A stretch of 64,000 nucleotides of DNA. Origin: an uncultured Spirochaetota bacterium (GTDB lineage Bacteria > Spirochaetota > Spirochaetia > JAFGXN01). A program made the position numbers and the translations under genes. The notes beneath the pieces are model-generated. The model saw only the letters and a list, made by a program, of their open reading frames with translations, searched no databases and was not told where the DNA came from. Positions within the stretch are counted from its first letter, which is position 1. Each line of letters starts with the position of its first letter. The stretch covers positions 80,363 to 144,362 of the forward strand of contig CALXOJ010000001.1 of assembly GCA_944390005.1 (NCBI GenBank), read 5' to 3'. Of this stretch, positions 35,394-42,456 are shown piece after piece.

Positions 35394-35999
35394 ATGCTTG
35401 TCGGAATTGTGGATTACCGCGCGGGAAATTTAACCAGCGTCTGTTCGGCGCTTTCGTACCTCCGTATCGATTTTATTGTGGGACGCTCACCGGAGCTGCT
35501 GCAAAAGTGCGATAAATTGATCTTTCCGGGAGTCGGAGAAGCCGCAGCTGCAATGAAGACTCTTCGTTCCCTCGGATGGGATGATTTTTTGAAAGAACGA
35601 ATTCAAGGCGGCGTGCCGATGTTGGGAATTTGTTTGGGGCATCAAATCATCTTTGAAAAAAGCGAAGAGGGAAATACCGACTGCTTGGGTTTGATTCCGG
35701 GAGAGGTTCGCCGCTTTGATTCGGCGGCCGGATTGAAGGTGCCGCAAATCGGATGGAATACTGTCGAGCGCGAAAAAGAATCTCCTCTCTTTGACGGAAT
35801 TCCTCAAGACGCCGGTTTCTATTTTGTTCACTCATACTACACAGTGCCATCGGATTCAAACGTTATCCTCGGAACTACCGATTACGGAGTTCGGTTTGCA
35901 TCGGCAGTTAATTTCGGATCACTCTTTTCGGTTCAGTTCCATCCGGAAAAATCGGGGCGTTTCGGTTTGCGCGTTCTTGAAAATTTCTTGAAATTTTAG
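35394..35999 (+). CDS. hisH: Imidazole glycerol phosphate synthase, glutaminase subunit
   Basis: Class I glutamine amidotransferase of 201 residues that supplies ammonia to HisF. The nucleophile Cys is in GICLGHQ, and the His and Glu of the triad in VQFHPEKSG; IVDYRAGNLTSV opens the chain as in HisH proteins. It starts 51 bases after the lipoprotein gene, has its own promoter, and is followed by hisF after 9 bases. No other histidine genes are in the window. Confidence 0.92.
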   Translation: MLVGIVDYRAGNLTSVCSALSYLRIDFIVGRSPELLQKCDKLIFPGVGEAAAAMKTLRSLGWDDFLKERIQGGVPMLGICLGHQIIFEKSEEGNTDCLGLIPGEVRRFDSAAGLKVPQIGWNTVEREKESPLFDGIPQDAGFYFVHSYYTVPSDSNVILGTTDYGVRFASAVNFGSLFSVQFHPEKSGRFGLRVLENFLKF

Positions 36000-36008
36000 G
36001 AGGATTCT

Positions 36009-36779
36009 GTGCTTCAAAAACGGATTGTGGTTTGTCTCGATGTGAGGAATGGAAAAACGACGAAGGGAATCCGCTTTCGGGAGAATAAAGATATCGGCGA
36101 TCCGGTGGAAATGGCCGAAGCGTACTATCGTCAAGGGGTCGATGAATTGGTTTTTTATGATATCACCGCATCGGCAGAAAAACGTTCGATTATGATTGAT
36201 GTCGTAAAAAAAACGGCGCAAAAAATTTTTATTCCGTTTTGTGTCGGCGGCGGACTTGCTTCTTTGGACGATATTTGCCGCGTCATTGATGCCGGCGCCG
36301 AAAAGGTCAGTCTAAACTCACAGGCGGTTAAAAATCCGAAATTGATAGAAGAAGGGGCAGCACGCTACGGCCGGCAGTGCATGGTTTTGGGAGTTGATGC
36401 GCTGAAAGACGACCGAATGCCGAGCGGTTACCGTGTCGTTATCAACGGCGGCCGCACGCAAACCGATAAAGATGTTTTGGAATGGGTGAAGGAAGCAGAA
36501 GACCGCGGTGCGGGAGAGGTTGTTTTAAACTCCATTGATGCTGACGGTACCTGCGGCGGTTACGAAATTCGTTTGACAAAAACGGTTTCGGAAAACGTTT
36601 CCATTCCTGTCGTCGCTTCGGGAGGCGCCGGCATTCCGCAGCATTTAACCGAAGTTCTGACGGAAGGGAAGGCTGACGCCGCCTTGATTGCGTCGATGGT
36701 GCATTACGGCACCTATACAACGGCTCAAATCAAGGCGGAGTTGGCAGCCGCCGGCGTTTCCGTGCGGCTGCATTGGTAA
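36009..36779 (+). CDS. hisF: Imidazole glycerol phosphate synthase, cyclase subunit
   Basis: TIM-barrel cyclase of 256 residues that forms imidazole glycerol phosphate and AICAR from PRFAR and ammonia. The catalytic Asp residues are in CLDVRNGKTTKG (near residue 11) and VLGVDAL, and the phosphate-binding CVGGG and ASGGAG loops are intact. The DELVFYDITAS and RGAGEVVLNSIDADG blocks mark true IGPS cyclases rather than the HisF-like proteins of surface-polysaccharide clusters. It starts with GTG at 36009 behind GGAGG. Its stop is 4 bases from the stop of the convergent gene. Confidence 0.94.
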   Translation: MLQKRIVVCLDVRNGKTTKGIRFRENKDIGDPVEMAEAYYRQGVDELVFYDITASAEKRSIMIDVVKKTAQKIFIPFCVGGGLASLDDICRVIDAGAEKVSLNSQAVKNPKLIEEGAARYGRQCMVLGVDALKDDRMPSGYRVVINGGRTQTDKDVLEWVKEAEDRGAGEVVLNSIDADGTCGGYEIRLTKTVSENVSIPVVASGGAGIPQHLTEVLTEGKADAALIASMVHYGTYTTAQIKAELAAAGVSVRLHW

Positions 36780-36783
36780 TGCA

Positions 36784-37974
36784 TCAGTCGATTTTGCTGT
36801 AACGGTTGTATTTTTCGGCGTCGGCATTGAAGCAGACGACAGTATTGTCGTTATCCAACTGAGATTTAATTAATGCGCGGTCGGCTTCGTTCAGCATCTC
36901 TTCGTAACGCATTTTTCGTCCGTTTAAGGCGGTCATTCCGGCGTTCCATGCGTAATTTTCATCGTTTCCTTCAGATTCGCGGAAATCTTGAATCAGTTTG
37001 ATTCCGTCGGTCAATGTGCAGCGCGGAAAAACGGCAATTATCTTTTTACGTTCAACTTTCAACACTCCGCCGTGTTCGGATAAATACGTTTTCCACCGCA
37101 TATGAAGATCTGCATCTCTTTCATCTCCGACTGTCGATTTGAATTCGGTGGTCATTACAACGCAGTTTTCTCCGTTTTCGACGGCGCGGCAAATAATTTC
37201 GTCTGCCGAGACTTCGAATGATGTGTCCTTGAAATCTAAATCGATAATTTCTTCTTTTTCTTCGGTTTCCTGCAGATCGTTTTCATCTTCCGGGATTTCC
37301 TCGATTTCTTCATCATTCGATAAATCACCCAGGGTGAAAGATTCCTCCTCTTCCTCTGCATTTTCGGCAAAATCACTATTTTTTGGGGAGGAGTCGGTTT
37401 CCGATTCGGGTTCGGGATGTTTGCTGATTTCAATTTCGTCAAAGAGAGGTCCTGCCGGTGATTTCTTCCGTTTCAAAGCGATAACGGTCAATGAAGTCAG
37501 AACAACTGCCAACAACAGAAACAGAATCAATGTCTGGAAGAAAAACTCATTGATGTCGGCTTCCGAAAGGATGCGAAAAGTAACCGTTAAAGAGTAGCGT
37601 TCCGCACCTTCGAGATCGTAATTGCGTGAAGTTTTTGCCAGCAGTAGATTTTTGCTTTCAGAGTAAATCGCATCTCCCGACGGAGTCGACTTAAATGCGG
37701 AAAAAATCTTTTCGCCGTTTTTTATGATCGAGACGGAGGCGATATTGGCATTGACGCGGGTTTCCTCTCTTAAAAGCGCCTTCAATTCATTGGTAACGGC
37801 ATCATTGATTTTCAGTTGGTTCATAAAAACGGCATCCAACCGCTCAAATTCGGTAAATGCGGCGTTTTTTCCGCGGAGTGATTTGTTTCCCATTTGCGCA
37901 CCGCCGATGATAATGAACAGAATGCAGCACGCAACGGCAATCGCGGAGGTTCTTTTGAAAAATTTTCGTGACAT
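36784..37974 (-). CDS. Two-helix membrane protein with degenerate GGDEF-like C-terminus
   Basis: A 396-residue membrane protein: membrane helix 1 (about 9-28), a periplasmic sensor-like domain (about 30-143), membrane helix 2 (about 146-167), a long acidic linker (about 179-248) and a C-terminal domain (about 255-385) that reads like a diguanylate cyclase domain. The end EEMLNEADRALIKSQ followed by VVCFN matches the last helix and strand of GGDEF domains, and KIIAVFPRC matches the strand after the signature, but the GGDEF position is ERKKI (308-312). It should therefore not make cyclic di-GMP. The start at 37974 has a GAGGATACC Shine-Dalgarno sequence. It is divergent from the tRNA-Asn gene. 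Confidence 0.65.
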   Translation of the reverse strand: MSRKFFKRTSAIAVACCILFIIIGGAQMGNKSLRGKNAAFTEFERLDAVFMNQLKINDAVTNELKALLREETRVNANIASVSIIKNGEKIFSAFKSTPSGDAIYSESKNLLLAKTSRNYDLEGAERYSLTVTFRILSEADINEFFFQTLILFLLLAVVLTSLTVIALKRKKSPAGPLFDEIEISKHPEPESETDSSPKNSDFAENAEEEEESFTLGDLSNDEEIEEIPEDENDLQETEEKEEIIDLDFKDTSFEVSADEIICRAVENGENCVVMTTEFKSTVGDERDADLHMRWKTYLSEHGGVLKVERKKIIAVFPRCTLTDGIKLIQDFRESEGNDENYAWNAGMTALNGRKMRYEEMLNEADRALIKSQLDNDNTVVCFNADAEKYNRYSKID

Positions 37975-38055
37975 GGTATCCTCGAAATTAAAAAGATTTC
38001 TTATTTTTATATCGACTATTTTTACACGCGCATTAATTTTTTTTTGGAAAAGGAC

Positions 38056-38084
38056 TTGACAGATCGTTTTGTTTTCGATATCAT
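38056..38084 (+). promoter_or_regulatory. tRNA-Asn promoter
   Basis: TTGACA (38056-38061), a 17-base spacer and TATCAT (38079-38084); transcription should start about 4 bases before the tRNA. Confidence 0.8.
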
Positions 38085-38094
38085 AGGTTCATAA

Positions 38095-38167
38095 TCCCTT
38101 GTAGCTCAGTCGGTAGAGCAAATGGCTGTTAACCATTGGGTCGGCGGTTCAAGTCCGTCCGGGGGAG
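38095..38167 (+). tRNA. tRNA-Asn (anticodon GTT)
   Basis: A 73-base cloverleaf: acceptor arms 38095-38101 and 38160-38166, D stem GCTC/GAGC, anticodon stem AATGG/CCATT around CTGTTAA, T stem GGCGG/CCGTC with TTCAAGT loop, discriminator G at 38167 as expected for Asn. The acceptor stem contains two adjacent U-G wobbles (positions 5-68 and 6-67). CCA is not encoded. Confidence 0.93.
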
Positions 38168-38169
38168 AG

Positions 38170-38205
38170 AGGTTGTTTCTTATTGAGAGGAACAACCTTT
38201 TTTTT
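38170..38205 (+). terminator. Terminator of the tRNA-Asn gene
   Basis: An 8-bp stem (38170-38177 with 38191-38198) is followed by a run of T to about 38204. It lies 2 bases after the mature tRNA end. Confidence 0.88.
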
Positions 38206-38255
38206 ATTGTCGATTTTTTATCATTTCAGTGATATTAATTTATTGGGAGGTTGGT

Positions 38256-39119
38256 ATGAAGTATCATCCGATTATTCGCATTATTGCCGTTTTGTTTCTT
38301 TTTCTTTCGTGTACAACGATATCCCGACGTGATTACGATCGTTTTGTCGAATCATTGCCGGAACCGAGTGGAACAGTCTTTCAAGATGTGTTTTACAGTG
38401 ACAATGGAAAACGGTGCGTTCTTGATATTTTTTGGCCGGAAGGAGATCCCGAAACGTGGAAAAGCGATCCTGCTCCCGTTTACGTTTTTGTCCACGGCGG
38501 CGCATGGATCATGGGTTCCAAAGAATTTATTCGCCTGTACGATAAAACTATTATTGAGCCTTTGCGAAAAAAAGGAATTGTTGTCGTCTCTGTTGGTTAT
38601 CGTCTTTTCGGACAAACGTCGTTTAAAAATATTTCGAAAGACGTTCATGACGCTATGGAATTTTTACGTGCCAACCAAAAACTGTACCGCCTCGACATGA
38701 GCCGTGTTGTTATTCACGGACAGTCAGCCGGAGCGCATTTGGCAATGCTGGAAGCGTTTCGGCACCCTGAAGGCATTCAATTAATCGTCAACGAATACGG
38801 TCCTGCTGATTTGATTACCATGCAAAAAGATCAACCGGCTGTCGGAATCGTTTCCCGTAAAATCCGCCGCGCGGAATCTCCCGTCGAATGGGTCCGGTCG
38901 GGGCTTCCCCGTATGGTGATTTATCACGGCGATGCGGATGAACTGGTTCCGCTTTCTCAAACCGAAGAATTGATTGCCGAGTTGGAAGCGGCAGAAGTTC
39001 CTGTTGAATTAAATGTTATTGAAGGCGCCGACCACGGATTTATGAATCAGACGCAAGAGGTGCGCGATGAAATTGCCGGCCGTATTTGTAACGAAATTAC
39101 AGCGGCTCTCGGTATTTGA
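38256..39119 (+). CDS. Alpha/beta-hydrolase lipoprotein (esterase/lipase)
   Basis: A 287-residue secreted hydrolase with a signal peptide and lipobox LFLSC (Cys19). It has the oxyanion-hole motif HGGAW, the nucleophile Ser in GQSAG, the acid Asp in HGDADELVP and the His in GADHGF, the pattern of HSL-type and BD-FAE-type carboxylesterases. I start at the ATG at 38256, which has a GGGAGG Shine-Dalgarno sequence and gives a proper signal peptide; an upstream ATG would add nine residues. It lies between the tRNA terminator and the flagellar rod operon and is probably transcribed alone. Confidence 0.86.
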   Translation: MKYHPIIRIIAVLFLFLSCTTISRRDYDRFVESLPEPSGTVFQDVFYSDNGKRCVLDIFWPEGDPETWKSDPAPVYVFVHGGAWIMGSKEFIRLYDKTIIEPLRKKGIVVVSVGYRLFGQTSFKNISKDVHDAMEFLRANQKLYRLDMSRVVIHGQSAGAHLAMLEAFRHPEGIQLIVNEYGPADLITMQKDQPAVGIVSRKIRRAESPVEWVRSGLPRMVIYHGDADELVPLSQTEELIAELEAAEVPVELNVIEGADHGFMNQTQEVRDEIAGRICNEITAALGI

Positions 39120-39149
39120 ATCTGTTTGACAAATCAAATGAAGAAAAAG

Positions 39150-39176
39150 TAAAGAATTTTTTCGTTGCGCCGATAT
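39150..39176 (+). promoter_or_regulatory. Sigma-28 (FliA)-type promoter before flgF
   Basis: TAAA (39150-39153), 15 bases, then GCCGATAT (39169-39176), a 7/8 match to GCCGATAA. This is the sigma-28 consensus with exact spacing. A TTGACA at 39126-39131 has no good sigma-70 -10 partner. The AGAGG Shine-Dalgarno sequence follows before the ATG at 39194. Confidence 0.75.
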
Positions 39177-39193
39177 AAAAACAGAGGTTTACG

Positions 39194-40042
39194 ATGTTAC
39201 GAGGAATTTATACCGGCGCCAGCGGCATGATTGTTCAAATGCATAAAATGGACGCCGTTGCCAACAACATGGCCAACGTCGATTTGATCGGTTACAAACG
39301 GGATTATACGGCAAACAAAGCCTTTCCCGAACTGATGATGCGCCGGCTGAATACTGACATTGTCGAACGGTTTCCCGTCGGTTCGATTGACAAAGCTCCG
39401 TATTTGGGAAAATTGGGAACCGGCGTCGAATTAAATGAAGTTTATACCGATTTTCAACAAGGTTCGTTGAGGGAAACGGAGAATCCGTTTGATGTGGCGC
39501 TCAGCGGTACCGGCTTTTTCTGCGTGCAGACGCCTCAAGGCGAGCGTTATACCAGAAACGGCAGCTTTACTCTTGACGATAACGGTCTTCTTGTCAATAA
39601 AGACGGTCTTCCTGTTATGGGCGAAAACGGTTACATCTACCTCAAACTCAATAATTTCCGCATCGATGCCGACGGGACGATTTATCACAATCCCCGTTAT
39701 GCCGACGATCCCAATCGGTTGGTGACAATGAGAGAAAACGATTGGGAAGAGGAAGAAGTTGTCGATCGGCTCCGCGTTGTTGATTTCGAAGAACCTCGGT
39801 ACCTCCGCAAACAGGGAAATTCGCTGTGGATTGATACCGAATACTCCGGTGCGGCGCAGACGGTGGAATTGGGAGTTGAGAGAAAGGTTCATTCCGGTTT
39901 TTTGGAAACATCCAATGTCAATTCGGTTGAAGAGATGGTAAAAATGATCGAATTGAACCGCGCTTATGAGGCTAATCAAAAATCGCTGCAGGCGCACGAC
40001 TCTTTAGCCGATAAAATGATTAACGACGTGATGCGTCGATAG
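39194..40042 (+). CDS. flgF: Flagellar basal-body rod protein FlgF
   Basis: A 282-residue rod protein of the periplasmic flagellum, exported by the flagellar type III system. It has the rod-type N-terminus MLRGIYTGASGM with MDAVANNMANVDLIGYKR, the LSGTGFFCVQTPQGERYTRNGSF core, and the C-terminal NVNSVEEMVKMIELNRAYEANQKSLQ coiled-coil end. Compared with the following gene its insert and lengths fit the FlgF type of treponemes. The gene starts behind a sigma-28 type promoter, and flgG follows 12 bases downstream. Confidence 0.9.
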   Translation: MLRGIYTGASGMIVQMHKMDAVANNMANVDLIGYKRDYTANKAFPELMMRRLNTDIVERFPVGSIDKAPYLGKLGTGVELNEVYTDFQQGSLRETENPFDVALSGTGFFCVQTPQGERYTRNGSFTLDDNGLLVNKDGLPVMGENGYIYLKLNNFRIDADGTIYHNPRYADDPNRLVTMRENDWEEEEVVDRLRVVDFEEPRYLRKQGNSLWIDTEYSGAAQTVELGVERKVHSGFLETSNVNSVEEMVKMIELNRAYEANQKSLQAHDSLADKMINDVMRR

Positions 40043-40054
40043 GAGTGATGCGTT

Positions 40055-40849
40055 ATGATGAGAGCGTTGTGGACTTCGGCAAGCGGAATGACCGCTCAGC
40101 AGTACAATGTAGATACCATTTCCAATAACTTATCAAACGTCAATACGACCGGCTATAAAAAAATGAGAGCCGAGTTTGAAGATTTGATTTATCAAACACA
40201 GCGGACGGCGGGAACGCCGGCAACGGAACTGACAGTGGTTCCGCTTCCGATGCAGGTTGGACACGGAACAAAAGTTTCGGCAACACAGCGGCTGTTTGAG
40301 CAGGGGAGTCTGCGGGAAACCGGCGTTTTCTCCGATATGGCGATTGACGGCGAGGGCTTTTTCCGCGTTCTGCAGCCGGACGGCACATTCGCCTATACCC
40401 GAAACGGTGAGTTTAAAGTCGATCGCGACCGGCAGTTGGTGACCAACAAAGGATTGTACGCGTTTCCGCAGGTCACTTTTCCGGAAAATTTCATTCCCGA
40501 TTCGGTTGCTATCTCACCTCAAGGCGAAGTTTCGTGCAAAATTCCCGGTCAGGAAGAGGCGGCTGTTATCGGACAAATTCAGCTTTATCGCTTTGTCAAT
40601 CCGGCCGGTTTGAATGCATTGGGTGACAATTTGTTCAAACAGTCGGCGGCATCCGGTGAAGCGATCGCCGGATTACCCGGTTCGGAAGGAATGGGGCAGA
40701 TTCACCATAAATTTATTGAAGCGAGCAATGTCTCTGTCGCAAACGAAATGGTCAATATGATTGTGGCGCAGCGTGCCTACGAATTAAATTCGAAGGCGAT
40801 TCAAACCAGCGATGCCATGCTGGGGATTGCCAACAACTTAAGACGGTAG
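40055..40849 (+). CDS. flgG: Flagellar distal rod protein FlgG
   Basis: A 264-residue distal-rod protein. It begins MMRALWTSASGMTAQQYNVDTISNNLSNVNTTGYKKMRAEF and carries the FlgG-specific QTQRTAGTPATELTV and GHGTKVSATQRLFEQGSLRETG stretches, ending NEMVNMIVAQRAYELNSKAIQTSDAML. Length and motifs are typical. It is the second gene of the rod operon, and the rod-binding protein gene follows 9 bases downstream. Confidence 0.96.
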   Translation: MMRALWTSASGMTAQQYNVDTISNNLSNVNTTGYKKMRAEFEDLIYQTQRTAGTPATELTVVPLPMQVGHGTKVSATQRLFEQGSLRETGVFSDMAIDGEGFFRVLQPDGTFAYTRNGEFKVDRDRQLVTNKGLYAFPQVTFPENFIPDSVAISPQGEVSCKIPGQEEAAVIGQIQLYRFVNPAGLNALGDNLFKQSAASGEAIAGLPGSEGMGQIHHKFIEASNVSVANEMVNMIVAQRAYELNSKAIQTSDAMLGIANNLRR

Positions 40850-40858
40850 GGGTAGGCG

Positions 40859-41170
40859 ATGATCGGTTCTGTTCAAAGTTATGGGCAGCAGATTTTGGCG
40901 GCAAACCGCCCGGAGCTTCAAAGTCCGGAACATTTTTCCGGTGATGAAAAACGGTTGTATCGGGCGTGCGTCGAATTCGAGGCGATTTTTGTCAAACAAA
41001 TGCTTGATTCCATGAGAAACACTGTTCCGAAGGGCGGCCTTTTCGACGGCGGTATGAGCCAGGAAATTTTCGAGGATCGTCTTTACGGTTCTTACGCCGA
41101 AAAAATTTCAGAAACAGCCGGATTGGGATTGGCTCGGCAGATGTTCGAACAAATTAAAGAGACACTGTAA
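40859..41170 (+). CDS. Rod-binding protein (FlgJ N-terminal domain)
   Basis: A 103-residue protein equivalent to the N-terminal rod-capping part of FlgJ (Rod-binding domain; EFEAIFVKQMLDSMRNTVPKGGLFDGGMSQEIFEDRLYGSYAEKI). The C-terminal glucosaminidase domain of enteric FlgJ is absent, as is usual in spirochaetes, so peptidoglycan must be opened by another enzyme. It is the last gene of the flgF-flgG unit; no convincing terminator follows. Confidence 0.9.
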   Translation: MIGSVQSYGQQILAANRPELQSPEHFSGDEKRLYRACVEFEAIFVKQMLDSMRNTVPKGGLFDGGMSQEIFEDRLYGSYAEKISETAGLGLARQMFEQIKETL

Positions 41171-41252
41171 ACGCATTCGCTCGTCTCTCTTCTCCATGTA
41201 GGTTTTTAACGCAATTTTTCCTCTTTTTTTTTTCTTTAAAACTCATTTATGC

Positions 41253-41281
41253 TTGACTTGTTGTTTTCGTCGGTTCATAAT
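41253..41281 (+). promoter_or_regulatory. V-ATPase operon promoter
   Basis: TTGACT (41253-41258), a 17-base spacer and CATAAT (41276-41281). The predicted leader of about 24 bases carries GAGG before the ATG at 41312. Confidence 0.78.
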
Positions 41282-41311
41282 GAAATATGCTGTAAAGTGA
41301 GGTGTCAGTGA

Positions 41312-41908
41312 ATGGAATTGCAACTTGACGAATTGATTCAATCGATTAAAAAAGACGGGTTGGAAGCGGCCGAACAACAAAAAAAAGATATTATTGCTGA
41401 AGCCGAAAGCGAAGCCCGGCGCATTATTGAGCGGGCTCAAAAAGAAGCGGATGAAAAAACAGCCGCGGCGGAAGCTAAAATTCGGAAATTTGAAGAGTCG
41501 GGGAAGGCTTCGCTGCAACAGGCCGGTCGCGATTTGATTTTGAATCTGAAAAAGAAAATCGAAGAAATTTTTTCGCGGATTTTGATTTCTGCCGTTGATG
41601 AAAATTTAACCGCCGAAACGGTCGGAGCGTTGATTCCTTCCGTTATTGCGGCTTCCGGCGAAAATCCGGATCGTTTGAAAGCCGTTGTTTCGGGAAAAGA
41701 TGCGGAAGCCGTGACGGCGTTTTTGAAAAAATCGCTTGCCAAAGAGATTTCCGCAGGACTGGAAATTGCCGTTTCTCCCGGAAGTGCTGCCGGTTTTCGG
41801 GTTGAAATAAAAGACGGGTCTGCTTATTATGATTTCAGCGACGAAAAAATCGCTCAAATGCTTTCGGTTTATCTGAATCCGAAAATCGCAGAATTGCTTG
41901 ATGCGTAA
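41312..41908 (+). CDS. atpE: V-type ATPase subunit E
   Basis: A 198-residue peripheral-stalk subunit. The first 90 residues form a long charged helix (KKDIIAEAESEARRIIERAQKEADEKTAAAEAKI) that would pair with a second stalk helix, and the C-terminal part is the globular domain that binds subunit B. It is the first gene of the V-ATPase operon. A separate G subunit gene, the normal helical partner of E, is not present in the window. Confidence 0.88.
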   Translation: MELQLDELIQSIKKDGLEAAEQQKKDIIAEAESEARRIIERAQKEADEKTAAAEAKIRKFEESGKASLQQAGRDLILNLKKKIEEIFSRILISAVDENLTAETVGALIPSVIAASGENPDRLKAVVSGKDAEAVTAFLKKSLAKEISAGLEIAVSPGSAAGFRVEIKDGSAYYDFSDEKIAQMLSVYLNPKIAELLDA

Positions 41909-41919
41909 CGGAGTCGGTT

Positions 41920-42453
41920 TTGGGAAGTTATTACTATCTGATGTCGTCATTTCCCTCGCTTGATTTAAAAACGGCGCCGACCGTTTCGTTGAGGGACTTT
42001 ATTCAAGCTGTAACCGCTCAACTTTCTGAAAAGGAGGCGTCCGCCTTACTTGAAATTTTATCGGATGAACCCAGCTGCGTTAAAGGCGCTGCGGCGGATT
42101 ATTTGCGGTGGGATAAAGCGGTTCGAAATGCGTTGGTCAAACTTCGTGCCGGCGGCGAATCGGCAGCTGATTGCAGGGAAGGCGAATCGATTCCGTCAGC
42201 TGCGGCAACGGCGGCGGCTTTGATGAAAATCGATTCTCCGTTGAAAGCGGAGCAATTTTGGGATTCCGAACGGTGGAATTATTTGGAAAATTTAAAGACG
42301 GGACACTGTTTTGATTTCGATGCGGCGGCATTGTATGCGCTGCAGCTTCGAATTGCCGAACGAAACGCCCGGTTTCGAGTCGATACGGGTGAACGGAATT
42401 ATGCGGAGCTTTATAAAACGGTGATTGATCAGGCGTCAAAAAGCGGAGTGTAA
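41920..42453 (+). CDS. DUF2764 protein of the V-ATPase operon
   Basis: A 177-residue helical protein encoded between subunits E and A, in the place of Borrelia BB0095 and its treponemal counterparts. The N-terminus YYYLMSSFPSLDL is the family hallmark and requires the TTG start at 41920; the next ATG would remove it. The C-terminal half (about 105-175, FDFDAAALYALQLRIAERNARF) is a helical bundle that somewhat recalls the end of V-ATPase subunit C/d. Function is not established. Since no C, F or G subunit gene is seen in the operon, a structural role in the central or peripheral stalk is a reasonable guess. Confidence 0.82.
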   Translation: MGSYYYLMSSFPSLDLKTAPTVSLRDFIQAVTAQLSEKEASALLEILSDEPSCVKGAAADYLRWDKAVRNALVKLRAGGESAADCREGESIPSAAATAAALMKIDSPLKAEQFWDSERWNYLENLKTGHCFDFDAAALYALQLRIAERNARFRVDTGERNYAELYKTVIDQASKSGV

Positions 42454-42456
42454 ACG

